Source of the DNA: a virus
Length of the DNA stretch: 45,234 nucleotides
Virus record (IMG/VR): IMGVR_UViG_3300036893_000016
Span: 1-45,234 of that record
Direction: 5' to 3' (one strand)
The position numbers were made by a program, and so were the translations under genes. Below, piece after piece: positions 36,878 to 45,234 of this stretch. Within the stretch, counting starts at the first letter, position 1. Every line of letters starts with the position of its first letter. The notes beneath the pieces are model-generated. The model ran no database searches, was not told where the DNA came from, and worked only from the letters and a program-made list of their open reading frames with translations.

Positions 36878-39703
36878 ATGGCTCAGACTATTCCCTATGC
36901 GGTAAATTCCTTTGCCGGTGGAGAGTGGGATCCACAGCTTCAGTCTTCCGTTGATCTTGCCAAGTATAAGACCGCTTGCAAAGTCATGCGCAATTTCTTT
37001 TCTCATGTAAATGGTAAGGCTTCTAATCGTCCTGGTACATTGATGGTTGGCGCTACTGCCTTGTCCACAACCAATCAAGCCGCAGTCCAGAATGTCCGAC
37101 TAATTCCTTTTATCTTTAATACCGCTCAGTCCTACGTGTGTGAGTTTGGCAATGGATACATACGTTTCATTAAGAACGGTGCGTTAATAAATTCATCTCC
37201 TGGCGTTCCTTATTCGATAACTTCCCCATATACCTCAGCCATGGTCATGCAGTTGGGTTACACACAAAGTGCTGATACGATATTCTTAGCCCATCCTTCA
37301 GTTGCGCCTCAAATGTTACAACGTATCTCAGATACAAACTGGACTCTTATACCTTATCCTTACATATTCGGGCCATGGTTATTAGATAACACGAATGCTG
37401 GTTACACACTAACAGCTTCAGGCTTTGGGATGACAAGCGGTCAAGGGCTTGTTTCTGTGGGCACAAGCGTAACCTTGGCAGCTTCTGGGTTTACTCCATT
37501 TGTTTCAGGTCATGAAGGTGCTTTATGGGAACTTTATCAATATGTGCCTAATCAAACCGTAAATAATGCCGCATCAGTTCCAACGGCTGCAATCTCTTGT
37601 GGTGGAACTTGGAGGCTTATTACTAACGACACCTGGACAGGTGATGTGTGGGTAGAGAAGTCTTTGGATGGTGGGAATACCTGGTTACAACTTAATTATT
37701 ATAACGCAGTAAGCAACTTCAACGTAAACACCTTTGGCACAGAAGACATGAGCAATAACGCTCCTCCGTTTCTTGTCAGGGTGAATGGTACAATATCAAC
37801 CGGAACCATCGAGATAACCTTAACATGTGATCCTTACATTCAAGTAGGAATGCTCCAGATAACCCAGGTTCAGTCAAGTACCAAAGTTTTTGGAGTAGTT
37901 AAGCAGCCAATAGGTATAAATGCTTCACCAACAACTGATTGGGCAGAAGGTGCTTGGTCTACCTATCGTGGATGGCCTTCTACGGTTGAGTTCTCACCAG
38001 ATGACCGTTTATGTTGGGCGAATACTCCATATCAACCTATTACCTCATTTATTACACAGACAGGAAACTATTTCAATTTCAACGTGAATAATCCTTTGGT
38101 AGATTCGGATTCGCTTAATATAAACCTACCTTCAAGACAGTTAAACGCTATAAATTCTTTAATTCCTTTAAGGGCTATTCTTGCTTTAACCTCAGGTGGG
38201 GAATGGTCTATTGAATCAACGCAAGGCGTGACAGCACCTTTAACTCCATCAACAGTCTACCAGCGCGTCCATGGGTATGAGGGATCAACTATAGTCAGGC
38301 CTTTAACTATCGGTATCAGGGCGTTATTCGTTCAAGCTCTTGGTAAAGTCGTGAGGGATGTGGGATATGAACTTATCTTCGATTCTTTTGTGGGTGCGAA
38401 CATCAGCTTATTCTCCAATCATTTATTTTTTTATGACAATATCGTTGATATGTGTTATTGCCAAAATCCTGACAGCTTGGTATGGCTTGTTATGAAGTCT
38501 GGCAAGCTTGTAAGTCTTACATACCTACGTGAGCAACAGGTAGTCACATTCTCACCTCATGATACCTTTGGCGAGTTTATGTCTTGTTGCGCTATCACAG
38601 ACTCGGTAAATAACTATAACGTACCGTATTTCGTAGTGAATCGTGCGAATGGGCAGTTCATTGAGTATATGCCTAAGCGTATGAACAGTCAGTATATTGA
38701 AGATCAATACTTCGTAGATGGCGGTGGGATATACGACGCTTTAGGTCAGAGATTCCAGAATGCTGATTTTGAAACATGGTCTTTGGGCCCTAACGCTGCC
38801 CCTGATTATTGGACTTTAGTTCAAAGCGGCACCGTAACGCAGACCATGGCTCCTATAACTACACCGAATAATGTAACCAATGTAGAGAATGGACTGTCAT
38901 CTGCTTTATTACAAGGAACGAATCCTATCCTTCATCAGCAAATGGATCAGGCTTACGGATCTACATATTGGCAAGGTCGTACAGTTACGTTTAATGCTTT
39001 TGTAAGGTGCGGGACAACTAACACGGCTTGTGTGTCTATCTACGATGGTGTAACACATACTCAGTCCTCGTTTCATCCTGGTGACAACTCTTGGCAATTA
39101 CTATCGGTTACGGCTGTCATCGGAAATAGCGCAACAGGTGTTTACGCTCAATGTAAAGTCTTCAATGGGAAAGCCTACTTTGATAACTCTTACTTTAATT
39201 CAGGAATTTCATCTATTACTGGCGCTCAGTGGCTTAATGGTCAAACTATCTCAATACTGGCTGATGGGTTCATATTACCTACTACAGTAGTCCAGAATGG
39301 GGTTATAAGCTGGCAAGGTGGGGATAATTACAATAAGATAGCCTATGGGTTGCCTTTCACGGCTCAACTACAACCTACGACACCTTACGTGCCAATGCCA
39401 GCAGGTACGATGCAGGCTCACACTATTAATATCGGCAAAGCTGTTATAGGGGTTTGGAATACCGCAGGAGGCATGGTTGGGACTGATTTTGAGGATATGA
39501 AGCCTATTCCTGACCTTGCAATCGTCAATTACGACCCGCCAGCTTCACCTCTTTATACAGGTAATGTTGGTGTGATACTTGGCTCAAACTCACAACCTGA
39601 AAACTCTATCTGTATTCAACAGTCTGATCCTTTACCTATTACGGTATGTAACATTGTTGAAGAATTGCAAATAAGCGGGCTTCCCGCAAATCAGGGGCCA
39701 TGA
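36878..39703 (+). CDS. Tail tubular protein B-like nozzle protein
   Basis: 941 residues. Start FAGGEWDPQLQSSVDLAKYK, then ACKVMRNFFSHVNGKASNRP and GTLMVG is the family hallmark of T7 gp12-like tail nozzles (GGxsxxlxxRxDxxxYxxsxxxxxNxxxxxxGxxxxRPG). Beta-propeller and OB-like domains follow (CEFGNGYIRF near 95). At about 630-770 an inserted beta sandwich (FQNADFETWSLGPNAAPDYW, then GRTVTFNAFVRCG) resembles a carbohydrate-binding module. Builds the tube that meets the cell. Confidence 0.85.
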   Translation: MAQTIPYAVNSFAGGEWDPQLQSSVDLAKYKTACKVMRNFFSHVNGKASNRPGTLMVGATALSTTNQAAVQNVRLIPFIFNTAQSYVCEFGNGYIRFIKNGALINSSPGVPYSITSPYTSAMVMQLGYTQSADTIFLAHPSVAPQMLQRISDTNWTLIPYPYIFGPWLLDNTNAGYTLTASGFGMTSGQGLVSVGTSVTLAASGFTPFVSGHEGALWELYQYVPNQTVNNAASVPTAAISCGGTWRLITNDTWTGDVWVEKSLDGGNTWLQLNYYNAVSNFNVNTFGTEDMSNNAPPFLVRVNGTISTGTIEITLTCDPYIQVGMLQITQVQSSTKVFGVVKQPIGINASPTTDWAEGAWSTYRGWPSTVEFSPDDRLCWANTPYQPITSFITQTGNYFNFNVNNPLVDSDSLNINLPSRQLNAINSLIPLRAILALTSGGEWSIESTQGVTAPLTPSTVYQRVHGYEGSTIVRPLTIGIRALFVQALGKVVRDVGYELIFDSFVGANISLFSNHLFFYDNIVDMCYCQNPDSLVWLVMKSGKLVSLTYLREQQVVTFSPHDTFGEFMSCCAITDSVNNYNVPYFVVNRANGQFIEYMPKRMNSQYIEDQYFVDGGGIYDALGQRFQNADFETWSLGPNAAPDYWTLVQSGTVTQTMAPITTPNNVTNVENGLSSALLQGTNPILHQQMDQAYGSTYWQGRTVTFNAFVRCGTTNTACVSIYDGVTHTQSSFHPGDNSWQLLSVTAVIGNSATGVYAQCKVFNGKAYFDNSYFNSGISSITGAQWLNGQTISILADGFILPTTVVQNGVISWQGGDNYNKIAYGLPFTAQLQPTTPYVPMPAGTMQAHTINIGKAVIGVWNTAGGMVGTDFEDMKPIPDLAIVNYDPPASPLYTGNVGVILGSNSQPENSICIQQSDPLPITVCNIVEELQISGLPANQGP

Positions 39704-40185
39704 ACTTAACCTACGAAGATTCTATTGTTGGCGAGATAAGGCCAAGCGTAAAAGAAGATTGCGAAGCTATCGCTAAGAATATGCGTGACCAAGATAAGAA
39801 GGAAGCATGGAGCGCATTTAGAATGACACCTATTCAAATAGCAGAGTATTCTTTTAACAAGTCTTTGATATCAATGACGATTATCCATGAATCGCCTATT
39901 GCTATGTTCGGGATTATGACACATGATTTATCCATAGGTGTTCTTTGGATGCTTACAACCCATGGCTTAGAATCTAATGGTTTCGGACGGCCTTTTGTTC
40001 GTAACTGTAAAAAATGGTTTAATGAAATGTTGGAAATATATCCAGTTTTAATTGGCACAGTAGACTTGCGTAATACAACTTCAGTCCGCTGGCTGAATTA
40101 TTTAGGTTGTGAATGGGGAGAGCAACATTTATTTGGAGAAGACAAGATGCCTTTTAAGGGATTCTGTTTTAGAAAGAAAATATGA
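39700..40185 (+). CDS. T7 gp13-like internal virion protein, GNAT fold
   Basis: 161 residues. IRPSVKEDCEAIAKNMRDQD at the start, IHESPIAMFGIM near 63, then LWMLTTHGLESNGFGRPFVRN and LRNTTSVRWLNYLGCEWGEQ: the GNAT-like layout of phage gp13 proteins, where the A-loop has changed and acetyltransferase activity is doubtful. Starts inside the nozzle stop (ATGA) and ends inside the next start (ATGA). Confidence 0.78.
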   Translation: MNLTYEDSIVGEIRPSVKEDCEAIAKNMRDQDKKEAWSAFRMTPIQIAEYSFNKSLISMTIIHESPIAMFGIMTHDLSIGVLWMLTTHGLESNGFGRPFVRNCKKWFNEMLEIYPVLIGTVDLRNTTSVRWLNYLGCEWGEQHLFGEDKMPFKGFCFRKKI

Positions 40186-40922
40186 GAATTGATTTGTTAT
40201 TTAGAAGGCAGTATGGCCCGCTTGCTCTTATCCCTGCAGCAATAGGGGCAATAGGATCAACGGCAGGCGCAACTTTAGCGGCTGGTGGAGCATTTGCTAC
40301 CGCTGGAGCAGCGGCAGCTTCAGCAGGAACGGCAGCAGCGGCTATAACGGCAGGTTCTGCCGGAATAGGTATTGGTGGATTAGCAATGGGAGCAGCCGCT
40401 TTAGGAGGTGCTGTTTCAGCCTACGGTGCTTACCAACAAGGCCAAGCTCAAAAGAACATGATGAACTACCAAGCGCAAGCTGCGGCAGTTCAGCAAGGAA
40501 TAGTTTCACAAACAGCACAAGCGAATATCACAGGTGAAGAAAATCAAGCCGCGTTACAATCTGCGCAATTAGGGCGTCAACAATCAGCTGTTAAGGGCGC
40601 ACAGGCCGCAGCTATGGGTGCCCAAGGATTAGATGGTTCAGTTACCGGAGCAGACATTGCCAAAGACACCTTCACTAAAGAACAAATGGATCAATCAACT
40701 TTAATGTATAACGCTAATGTTAAATCATGGGACATTACTAATCAAGCCAATGCTCAATTATGGGGATTAGGCGCTCAACAGACCCAGTACTCTATGGGTG
40801 CTGAGAACGCAGCCACGGCAGGAGATATCGCCGCTGGCGGGTCGTTATTAAGCTCTGCCGCACAGGTAGGAACTATCGGGGTAATGAATCAAGGGTTTAA
40901 TCCTGGATATGGAATATACTAA
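40182..40922 (+). CDS. T7 gp14-like internal virion protein
   Basis: 246 residues. Residues 15-85 are an Ala/Gly-rich hydrophobic stretch (GSTAGATLAAGGAFATAGAA), then helical: YGAYQQGQAQKNMMNYQAQA, then QQSAVKGAQAAAMGAQGLDG and a long helix. gp14-type proteins insert in the outer membrane during DNA ejection. Ends 9 bases before the next gene. Confidence 0.75.
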   Translation: MRIDLLFRRQYGPLALIPAAIGAIGSTAGATLAAGGAFATAGAAAASAGTAAAAITAGSAGIGIGGLAMGAAALGGAVSAYGAYQQGQAQKNMMNYQAQAAAVQQGIVSQTAQANITGEENQAALQSAQLGRQQSAVKGAQAAAMGAQGLDGSVTGADIAKDTFTKEQMDQSTLMYNANVKSWDITNQANAQLWGLGAQQTQYSMGAENAATAGDIAAGGSLLSSAAQVGTIGVMNQGFNPGYGIY

Positions 40923-40931
40923 AGGATATTT

Positions 40932-42599
40932 ATGGATCAGTATCAACAACAAATAACTCCTGAAGCAACACAGGCAACGACACCTGAAGAACTGCATCCT
41001 GTAGCTGCCGCTTTTGGTGGTGATATTGGCGCAGCCTTAGAAAAAAGTGGATCAGAGGTAGCAGATCGTGTTCAAACACTTTCTTTGCACATGGCAAGGA
41101 TGAACTACTATCGAGGTGAAGCGCAACGCGCAGACCTTTTAAATAATTATAAAACACAACTCCAAACTAAACTTTATGGTGATCCAACTGATCCTAATGC
41201 CACAGTAACATCAGTAGGTGGTAATGTTATGCCAGATGCAGGAAAAATGACATTATCGGCAGGACCGTCACCTTCTAATGTGACTCCTACAGCGGCACCC
41301 GTAGAAATACCTGCTGGTGTTTATCAGCGTAAAGGCTATGCAGCCGCAGGTGCAATACAAGACGTTGACCAATGGCATCAACAAGCTTCTCAACAAATAA
41401 TGGATCAAGCCCAAGGTTTAGGACTTCGTAACAATGCTGTTTTAAAGACCCAAATGGATAACGCTTGGTCATCTGAACGTATGGGTATTGTTAAGCATGA
41501 AGCATCGCAAATTGACCAAGCACAACAGCAGACATGGTTTAAAGGAATGCAGTTAGACGCAGATAATGCCGTAACCAAACAAGATCCTGTTTCTTTAGGC
41601 CGGACGATTGATTCAATCAATGACACCAATAAAGTTTTGAATGACCATCAGGGGAAAGATGACAATGACCCGATAAGGCAAATCACTTCTGATAAATTTG
41701 TAGGTCAAGCTTTAAATAATTCCATGACCGCAAATCTAAAGTCAACAGGCGGCGACCCAACACAATTCCAATCCACGCTTGACAAGCTTCACGACGACGG
41801 AAAGATTAACGATACGCAATATGATAATGCCGGAGAACGCCTAGAACACCAATCCACACAAATCCAAAAACAAAATCAAATTGCTATTAAAACGCAAACG
41901 GTCAATAGTCGTATGAATACAATAAACGCTGCGCTTCAAAACAAGTTAGATTTCAACAATCCGAACACATTGAGTGAAATTTCTGCTAATGATCCTAAAC
42001 TTGGAGAGGCATTAGAAGCGTACAATAATAACAAAAATTCAGATATAAAAGATAATGACGTTGATTTTGCAAATCTAACTAAAAAGATATTCGATGCTTC
42101 AAGCAAAGAACAGGTCAATGAGTATACGATGCAGGCATTAAAAGAACCTAATATCTCTCAAGACAGATTAAATATCCTTGTCGGAGCTGCCGCAGATAGG
42201 GGAAAGAATTTAGCAGACCTTGAAGGTCAAAGCAAATCACCTAATCCAATACAAAACATGATTGACCAAGGAATGAAAGTATTATTTGGGGAAAACAATG
42301 AAGCATTGAAAGTATTGTCTGGTAAAAATGACAATGATAATTCCAAAGCTCAAAAATTGGTAGATTATATGAGCGCTGTTAAAGATGGAAAAACAGTGCC
42401 AGAAGCAATTCAACACGCAAACTGGCAAGATGCTATAAAAGCAAACCCATATCTTCAGAACATTCCACCTAACGGTCAGATATATCACGATAAGAACGGA
42501 ACAAGACGCATTGTTTATCCAGACGGTCACCAGGAATCCATAGAAGGTAAGAAACCGTCAGCAGGGTCAAAGGAATCAGATGACAACAGCGACGACTGA
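40932..42599 (+). CDS. Putative internal virion protein, Gln/Asn/Asp-rich
   Basis: 555 residues, mostly helical with Gln- and Asn-rich runs (YQQQITPEATQATTPEELHP; KQNQIAIKTQTVNSRMNTIN). The order after the gp14-like gene is that of T7 gp15, an ejection protein, but I see no gp15 signature. The end (IYHDKNGTRRIVYPDGHQES) is a small beta hairpin. Overlaps the next gene by 20 bases. Role inferred from place. Confidence 0.6.
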   Translation: MDQYQQQITPEATQATTPEELHPVAAAFGGDIGAALEKSGSEVADRVQTLSLHMARMNYYRGEAQRADLLNNYKTQLQTKLYGDPTDPNATVTSVGGNVMPDAGKMTLSAGPSPSNVTPTAAPVEIPAGVYQRKGYAAAGAIQDVDQWHQQASQQIMDQAQGLGLRNNAVLKTQMDNAWSSERMGIVKHEASQIDQAQQQTWFKGMQLDADNAVTKQDPVSLGRTIDSINDTNKVLNDHQGKDDNDPIRQITSDKFVGQALNNSMTANLKSTGGDPTQFQSTLDKLHDDGKINDTQYDNAGERLEHQSTQIQKQNQIAIKTQTVNSRMNTINAALQNKLDFNNPNTLSEISANDPKLGEALEAYNNNKNSDIKDNDVDFANLTKKIFDASSKEQVNEYTMQALKEPNISQDRLNILVGAAADRGKNLADLEGQSKSPNPIQNMIDQGMKVLFGENNEALKVLSGKNDNDNSKAQKLVDYMSAVKDGKTVPEAIQHANWQDAIKANPYLQNIPPNGQIYHDKNGTRRIVYPDGHQESIEGKKPSAGSKESDDNSDD

Positions 42600-44415
42600 T
42601 GCGCCACAGACAACAACGGCGCCTCCGCAATTTGATTTAAGCACAGCTGTGCCTGAAACAGAAGATGGTAAAGCTATCTCTGCTATGCCTCCTTTTGATT
42701 TAGCGTCTGCTAGACCTGAAGAATCGCTTGAGGCAGCACGTCCACAAGATAATTTACCAGAACAACAGGCAGCACCTTTAAGACAAGAAGCTACTGACCA
42801 GATGAAATCAGATATTGAAAAAACACCACCATCACCTCTTTCAGAAGCTGTGAGAGGATTTATAGAAAATGTTGGTAAGGGTGGATTAGAACAATTTAAA
42901 GAAGCTGATGCTGTTTACTCTCATCCTAATGAAACGCCAGAGCAGGCTGAAACAGAATTAAATAAGGCAGAAGTAGCAAAGGGTGTGATGGGTCAGCTTC
43001 AAGACACGTTTACCATGGGAATTATGTTTGCTGCTCCTGAAATGTCACCTAAAGCATGGGCAACTCTTGGAACATTTATGTTAGCTGACACAACAAGACA
43101 GGCAGCGCAAAGAATATTCTTACCGAATTTAACGCCATCAACGAAAGATGTATTAGATATTCTATCCTTTCCTGCTGAAGGCGGCTTGGCGCATGGGGGA
43201 ATAACGGCAATAGGTGATATGATTTCAAAAGCATTTACCATTAAAGGCGTTTCACCGACGATAGATTTATCGCCTGATATGTTGAAGCTATGGGCAGAGC
43301 CAGCGGTAACAGAAAAACCAGCAGAGGCTCGACAACCTGACGTTGAAAGAATGGAGAATGAAGGTGGGCCAGTAGTTGATACTGGTGCTATTTTAGAAAA
43401 ACTTGGAGTTACACAAAATCATGTTGATGTAGCTGTTAATCGAGATATGCCTGTAAGAATACCTTTGGTTAATCTATTTAATCTTAATCCAGATGAAGCA
43501 AAACAGATTGCGATGTTTGAAGGCGAAGGCGGTGGCCAACAACAAGGAATTGAACCTAAAGAAGAAACTTTACAAGAAGGAGAACAAAATGCCAATCAAG
43601 GAAGAGAAAGCGCTCAAGGCGGAAGCGGACAAGAAGGGGTTGAAGGGGAAGCACAAGCTGGCGTACATTTACGGGACGATGCGCAAGGGGGGGTGGAAGC
43701 CGAAGCGGGAGCAGAAGTAGCTAATCGCACTCTTGACCTGACCACGTCTGGTAACAATCCGAAGAATGCGGGGGATGAATCTTTAGGTAAAGAACAAGCG
43801 CAAGAACAAGAAGAATTGAGCAAGCCACAGAAAGAATCTCAACCAGTTGTCGATCAGAAGTCTTCATCAAAAGAAAGTATACCACCTAATGAAGGAGAAA
43901 GCAAGGTTAGTGGTTTATCTAAGTCTGTAGAAGAAGATGCCATTCATAAGGGTTTAGTTGAGGATTTAGGAGATTTACCATCATATAAAACCCGTGATAT
44001 GGCTACAATAGCCAAGAAGGTATCAGATTTCATTGATAAAGATCCTGAATTAGCCAAAAAGATAGCTTTAGGCGAAGCGCCAGAGCAAGATGACATTCGT
44101 TCACAAGAATTATTCACAGGATTAAAGGCAAAAGCATTTAAAGAAGGTGATGTGCCTTTAATACATGAGCTTGGAACAAATGAAAATGCTTCTGCAATGG
44201 CTACAGAACTTGGCCAGCGAGTAAAAGCTTTAGATTCTAATGATTCTGAAAATCCTGTAAATATAGTAAGGGATGTTCAGAAATCAAAATCTAAACCAAC
44301 TAAAGAAATGTTGAAAGACCAAGAAAAGACGGCTAAAATTATTGAAAAAGAATTTAAGAAAGTAAAGATTAAAAAAGAAGATTGGAACTCTTTTATGGAA
44401 AGCTGGAAGTGCTAA
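42580..44415 (+). CDS. Putative internal virion protein with low-complexity linkers
   Basis: 611 residues. An acidic N-terminus with a repeated PxFDLxxAxPE/PxxE unit (QFDLSTAVPETEDGKAISA, then PPFDLASARPEE), a helical middle with a small hydrophobic part (AWATLGTFMLADTTRQAAQR), a Gly/Glu/Gln linker (about 312-390) and a Lys-rich C-terminus. In T7-like order this would be the gp16-type ejection component, but no lytic transglycosylase motif is visible. A nested gene lies in the linker (43589). Confidence 0.55.
   Translation: MTTATTDAPQTTTAPPQFDLSTAVPETEDGKAISAMPPFDLASARPEESLEAARPQDNLPEQQAAPLRQEATDQMKSDIEKTPPSPLSEAVRGFIENVGKGGLEQFKEADAVYSHPNETPEQAETELNKAEVAKGVMGQLQDTFTMGIMFAAPEMSPKAWATLGTFMLADTTRQAAQRIFLPNLTPSTKDVLDILSFPAEGGLAHGGITAIGDMISKAFTIKGVSPTIDLSPDMLKLWAEPAVTEKPAEARQPDVERMENEGGPVVDTGAILEKLGVTQNHVDVAVNRDMPVRIPLVNLFNLNPDEAKQIAMFEGEGGGQQQGIEPKEETLQEGEQNANQGRESAQGGSGQEGVEGEAQAGVHLRDDAQGGVEAEAGAEVANRTLDLTTSGNNPKNAGDESLGKEQAQEQEELSKPQKESQPVVDQKSSSKESIPPNEGESKVSGLSKSVEEDAIHKGLVEDLGDLPSYKTRDMATIAKKVSDFIDKDPELAKKIALGEAPEQDDIRSQELFTGLKAKAFKEGDVPLIHELGTNENASAMATELGQRVKALDSNDSENPVNIVRDVQKSKSKPTKEMLKDQEKTAKIIEKEFKKVKIKKEDWNSFMESWKC
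43589..43720 (+). CDS. Nested out-of-frame small basic protein
   Basis: 43 residues, starting MPIKEEKALKAEADKKGLKG and ending WKPKREQK, entirely within the gene at 42580-44415 in another frame. Perfect AAGGAG with a six-base gap to ATG. The KKGLKGKxxxAYxYGTxRKxGWKP order is, from memory, like small basic proteins that occur as separate genes in many phages, so it is probably real, while the host gene reads as low-complexity linker here. Confidence 0.65.
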   Translation: MPIKEEKALKAEADKKGLKGKHKLAYIYGTMRKGGWKPKREQK

Positions 44416-45234
44416 ATGCCATTTTGCCTAACCCCACAAGCAACTAAAATGATTCAAGAAAAATTCACCGAAGATAAAATTACTCCAGAAGAACTAGGAG
44501 ATATGGATTCAGAACAACGTCATGGATATTTAACATCTATTGTAGATGAACCAACGGCAACTAAATTGAACGAACTTATAGAAAGCAAACTTATTCTAAA
44601 GAATCAACAACAAGGACTAATTAACGGTCTTAAAAAAGCCTTTGGTGAAGATCATCCATCTTTAAGAGATGCGGTATCAAAAGTTATGCGGATGGAGAAA
44701 GTATTAAAGCCAGAAGAAGGAAAACAATTCATGGCAGATTTAGCCGCTCATAAAGTTGGTGGTGCGGTAACATTAGATCAAACAGCTCACATTTATGATA
44801 TGGCAAAGGCAGCGTCAGACTCTAAAGAAGAACTTGAAAAAGATCCGCTCAATAAATATAAGATTATTGATTATGGTCGTAAGTACCTTGATCTTGTGGA
44901 TTATGCCGATTCATTAAAGCCAAAAGCAAATCCTTTTATGAGTTTTTCAAATTGGTGGAACCTTCCTAAGTCTGCCTTGACTTCTGTTTTACACTTCTCT
45001 GCGCCAGGTGTTCAGGGATGGGGGATGGCGACAACAGGAAGATTCTGGCAGGCTTTTGGAAAAATGTTTAGTTATTTTGGGAATCCTTTAAAAGAATCAG
45101 AATCTTACGAGGATTTAAAAGCTTACATTGCTGGCCATCCTGATTATAAGTTTGCAAAAGATGGAAGATTAGGATTAACCCACTTAGGTGACAAATTAAA
45201 TTTGCGTGAAGAAGCTATGCAGTCAAGTCTTTTA
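44416..45234 (+). CDS. Putative internal virion/DNA-ejection protein, N-terminal part
   Basis: ATG 44416 directly follows the previous stop. 273 codons to the window end with no stop; across the join it continues at base 2 and ends at 985, about 558 residues in all. N-terminal helices (MIQEKFTEDKITPEELGDMD, then VMRMEKVLKPEEGKQFMADL), a hydrophobic segment near residues 183-215 (ALTSVLHFSAPGVQGWGMAT). Late position and the NWWNLPKSAL-to-FSAPGxQG segment resemble the ends of large phage polyvalent proteins. Function inferred. Confidence 0.7.
   Translation, partial: MPFCLTPQATKMIQEKFTEDKITPEELGDMDSEQRHGYLTSIVDEPTATKLNELIESKLILKNQQQGLINGLKKAFGEDHPSLRDAVSKVMRMEKVLKPEEGKQFMADLAAHKVGGAVTLDQTAHIYDMAKAASDSKEELEKDPLNKYKIIDYGRKYLDLVDYADSLKPKANPFMSFSNWWNLPKSALTSVLHFSAPGVQGWGMATTGRFWQAFGKMFSYFGNPLKESESYEDLKAYIAGHPDYKFAKDGRLGLTHLGDKLNLREEAMQSSLL
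45109..45234. repeat. Terminal overlap, right copy
   Basis: Identical to 2-127. See the left copy. Removing one copy leaves a circle of about 45,107-45,108 bases. Confidence 0.9.

Noticed and set aside
43493-43588. Longer start for the nested gene
   Set aside because: The upstream extension has no ribosome-binding site and the similarity to small phage proteins starts at ATG 43589.
1-45234. tRNA or rRNA genes
   Set aside because: No cloverleaf with a convincing T-arm was found by eye, although a dedicated scan would be more reliable.

Overview
The window is a complete or nearly complete tailed-phage genome with a short (podovirus-type) tail, assembled as a circle. Bases 2-127 repeat exactly at 45109-45234, and one gene runs off the right end and continues at the left end, so the unique unit is about 45.1 kb. 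The morphogenesis genes follow the plan of short-tailed phages. They include a large terminase, a head-tail-connector portal, a Bbp19-like protein, a scaffold, an epsilon15/BPP-1-type capsid and cement protein, T7-like tail-tube proteins, and gp13/gp14-like internal virion proteins. Base composition is AT-rich. Exported proteins, a lipoprotein and heptosyltransferase/GDP-fucose-type sugar genes point to a Gram-negative (diderm) host. The fibre repeats resemble proteins I associate with poorly cultured groups such as Omnitrophota, but the host is a guess.

Layout. (1) 44416-985 and 982-8035: the last ejection protein, then a run of tail-fibre-like genes. Seven of these carry a typical cleavable signal peptide, which is very unusual for virion proteins. 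(2) 8032-10402: small lipoprotein, coiled-coil and multi-membrane proteins behind an extended -10 promoter, a probable lysis/membrane region with no recognisable endolysin. (3) 10347-18875, leftward: an early/accessory operon of about 30 small genes. It holds a frameshifted cytosine methyltransferase, a truncated adenine methyltransferase, a Cys-every-third-residue protein, a HAD phosphatase, NinG-like, NinB-like and ERF recombination proteins, and a ribbon-helix-helix regulator next to its promoter. Twelve copies of two conserved intergenic repeats, each supplying the stop codon of one gene and the ribosome-binding site of the next, divide much of it into cassettes. (4) 18932-25802, leftward: a sugar operon with a GT9 transferase, three tandem GT2-like paralogues, a GDP-fucose-synthase-like enzyme, a methyltransferase and another GT2, headed by a probable replication initiator, a small exported protein and a winged-helix protein. 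(5) 25803-26149: an AT-rich divergent control region with a structured leader to the left and a promoter, hairpin and intrinsic terminator to the right; it may also hold the origin. (6) 26150-44415, rightward: a short beta/coiled-coil protein, a GT-C-like membrane glycosyltransferase with a TPR-like tail, packaging, head, GroES, tail and internal virion proteins.

How it may work together (inference): the phage borrows the host polymerase and helicase, since none is recognised here, and recombines with ERF/Nin proteins. It appears to invest heavily in the host envelope. It has soluble glycosyltransferases that could build a sugar, a membrane GT-C enzyme that could transfer it on the periplasmic side, and a set of fibre-like proteins that appear to be exported. 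The combination of signal-peptide fibres and a phage glycosylation apparatus is the most novel feature of the window.
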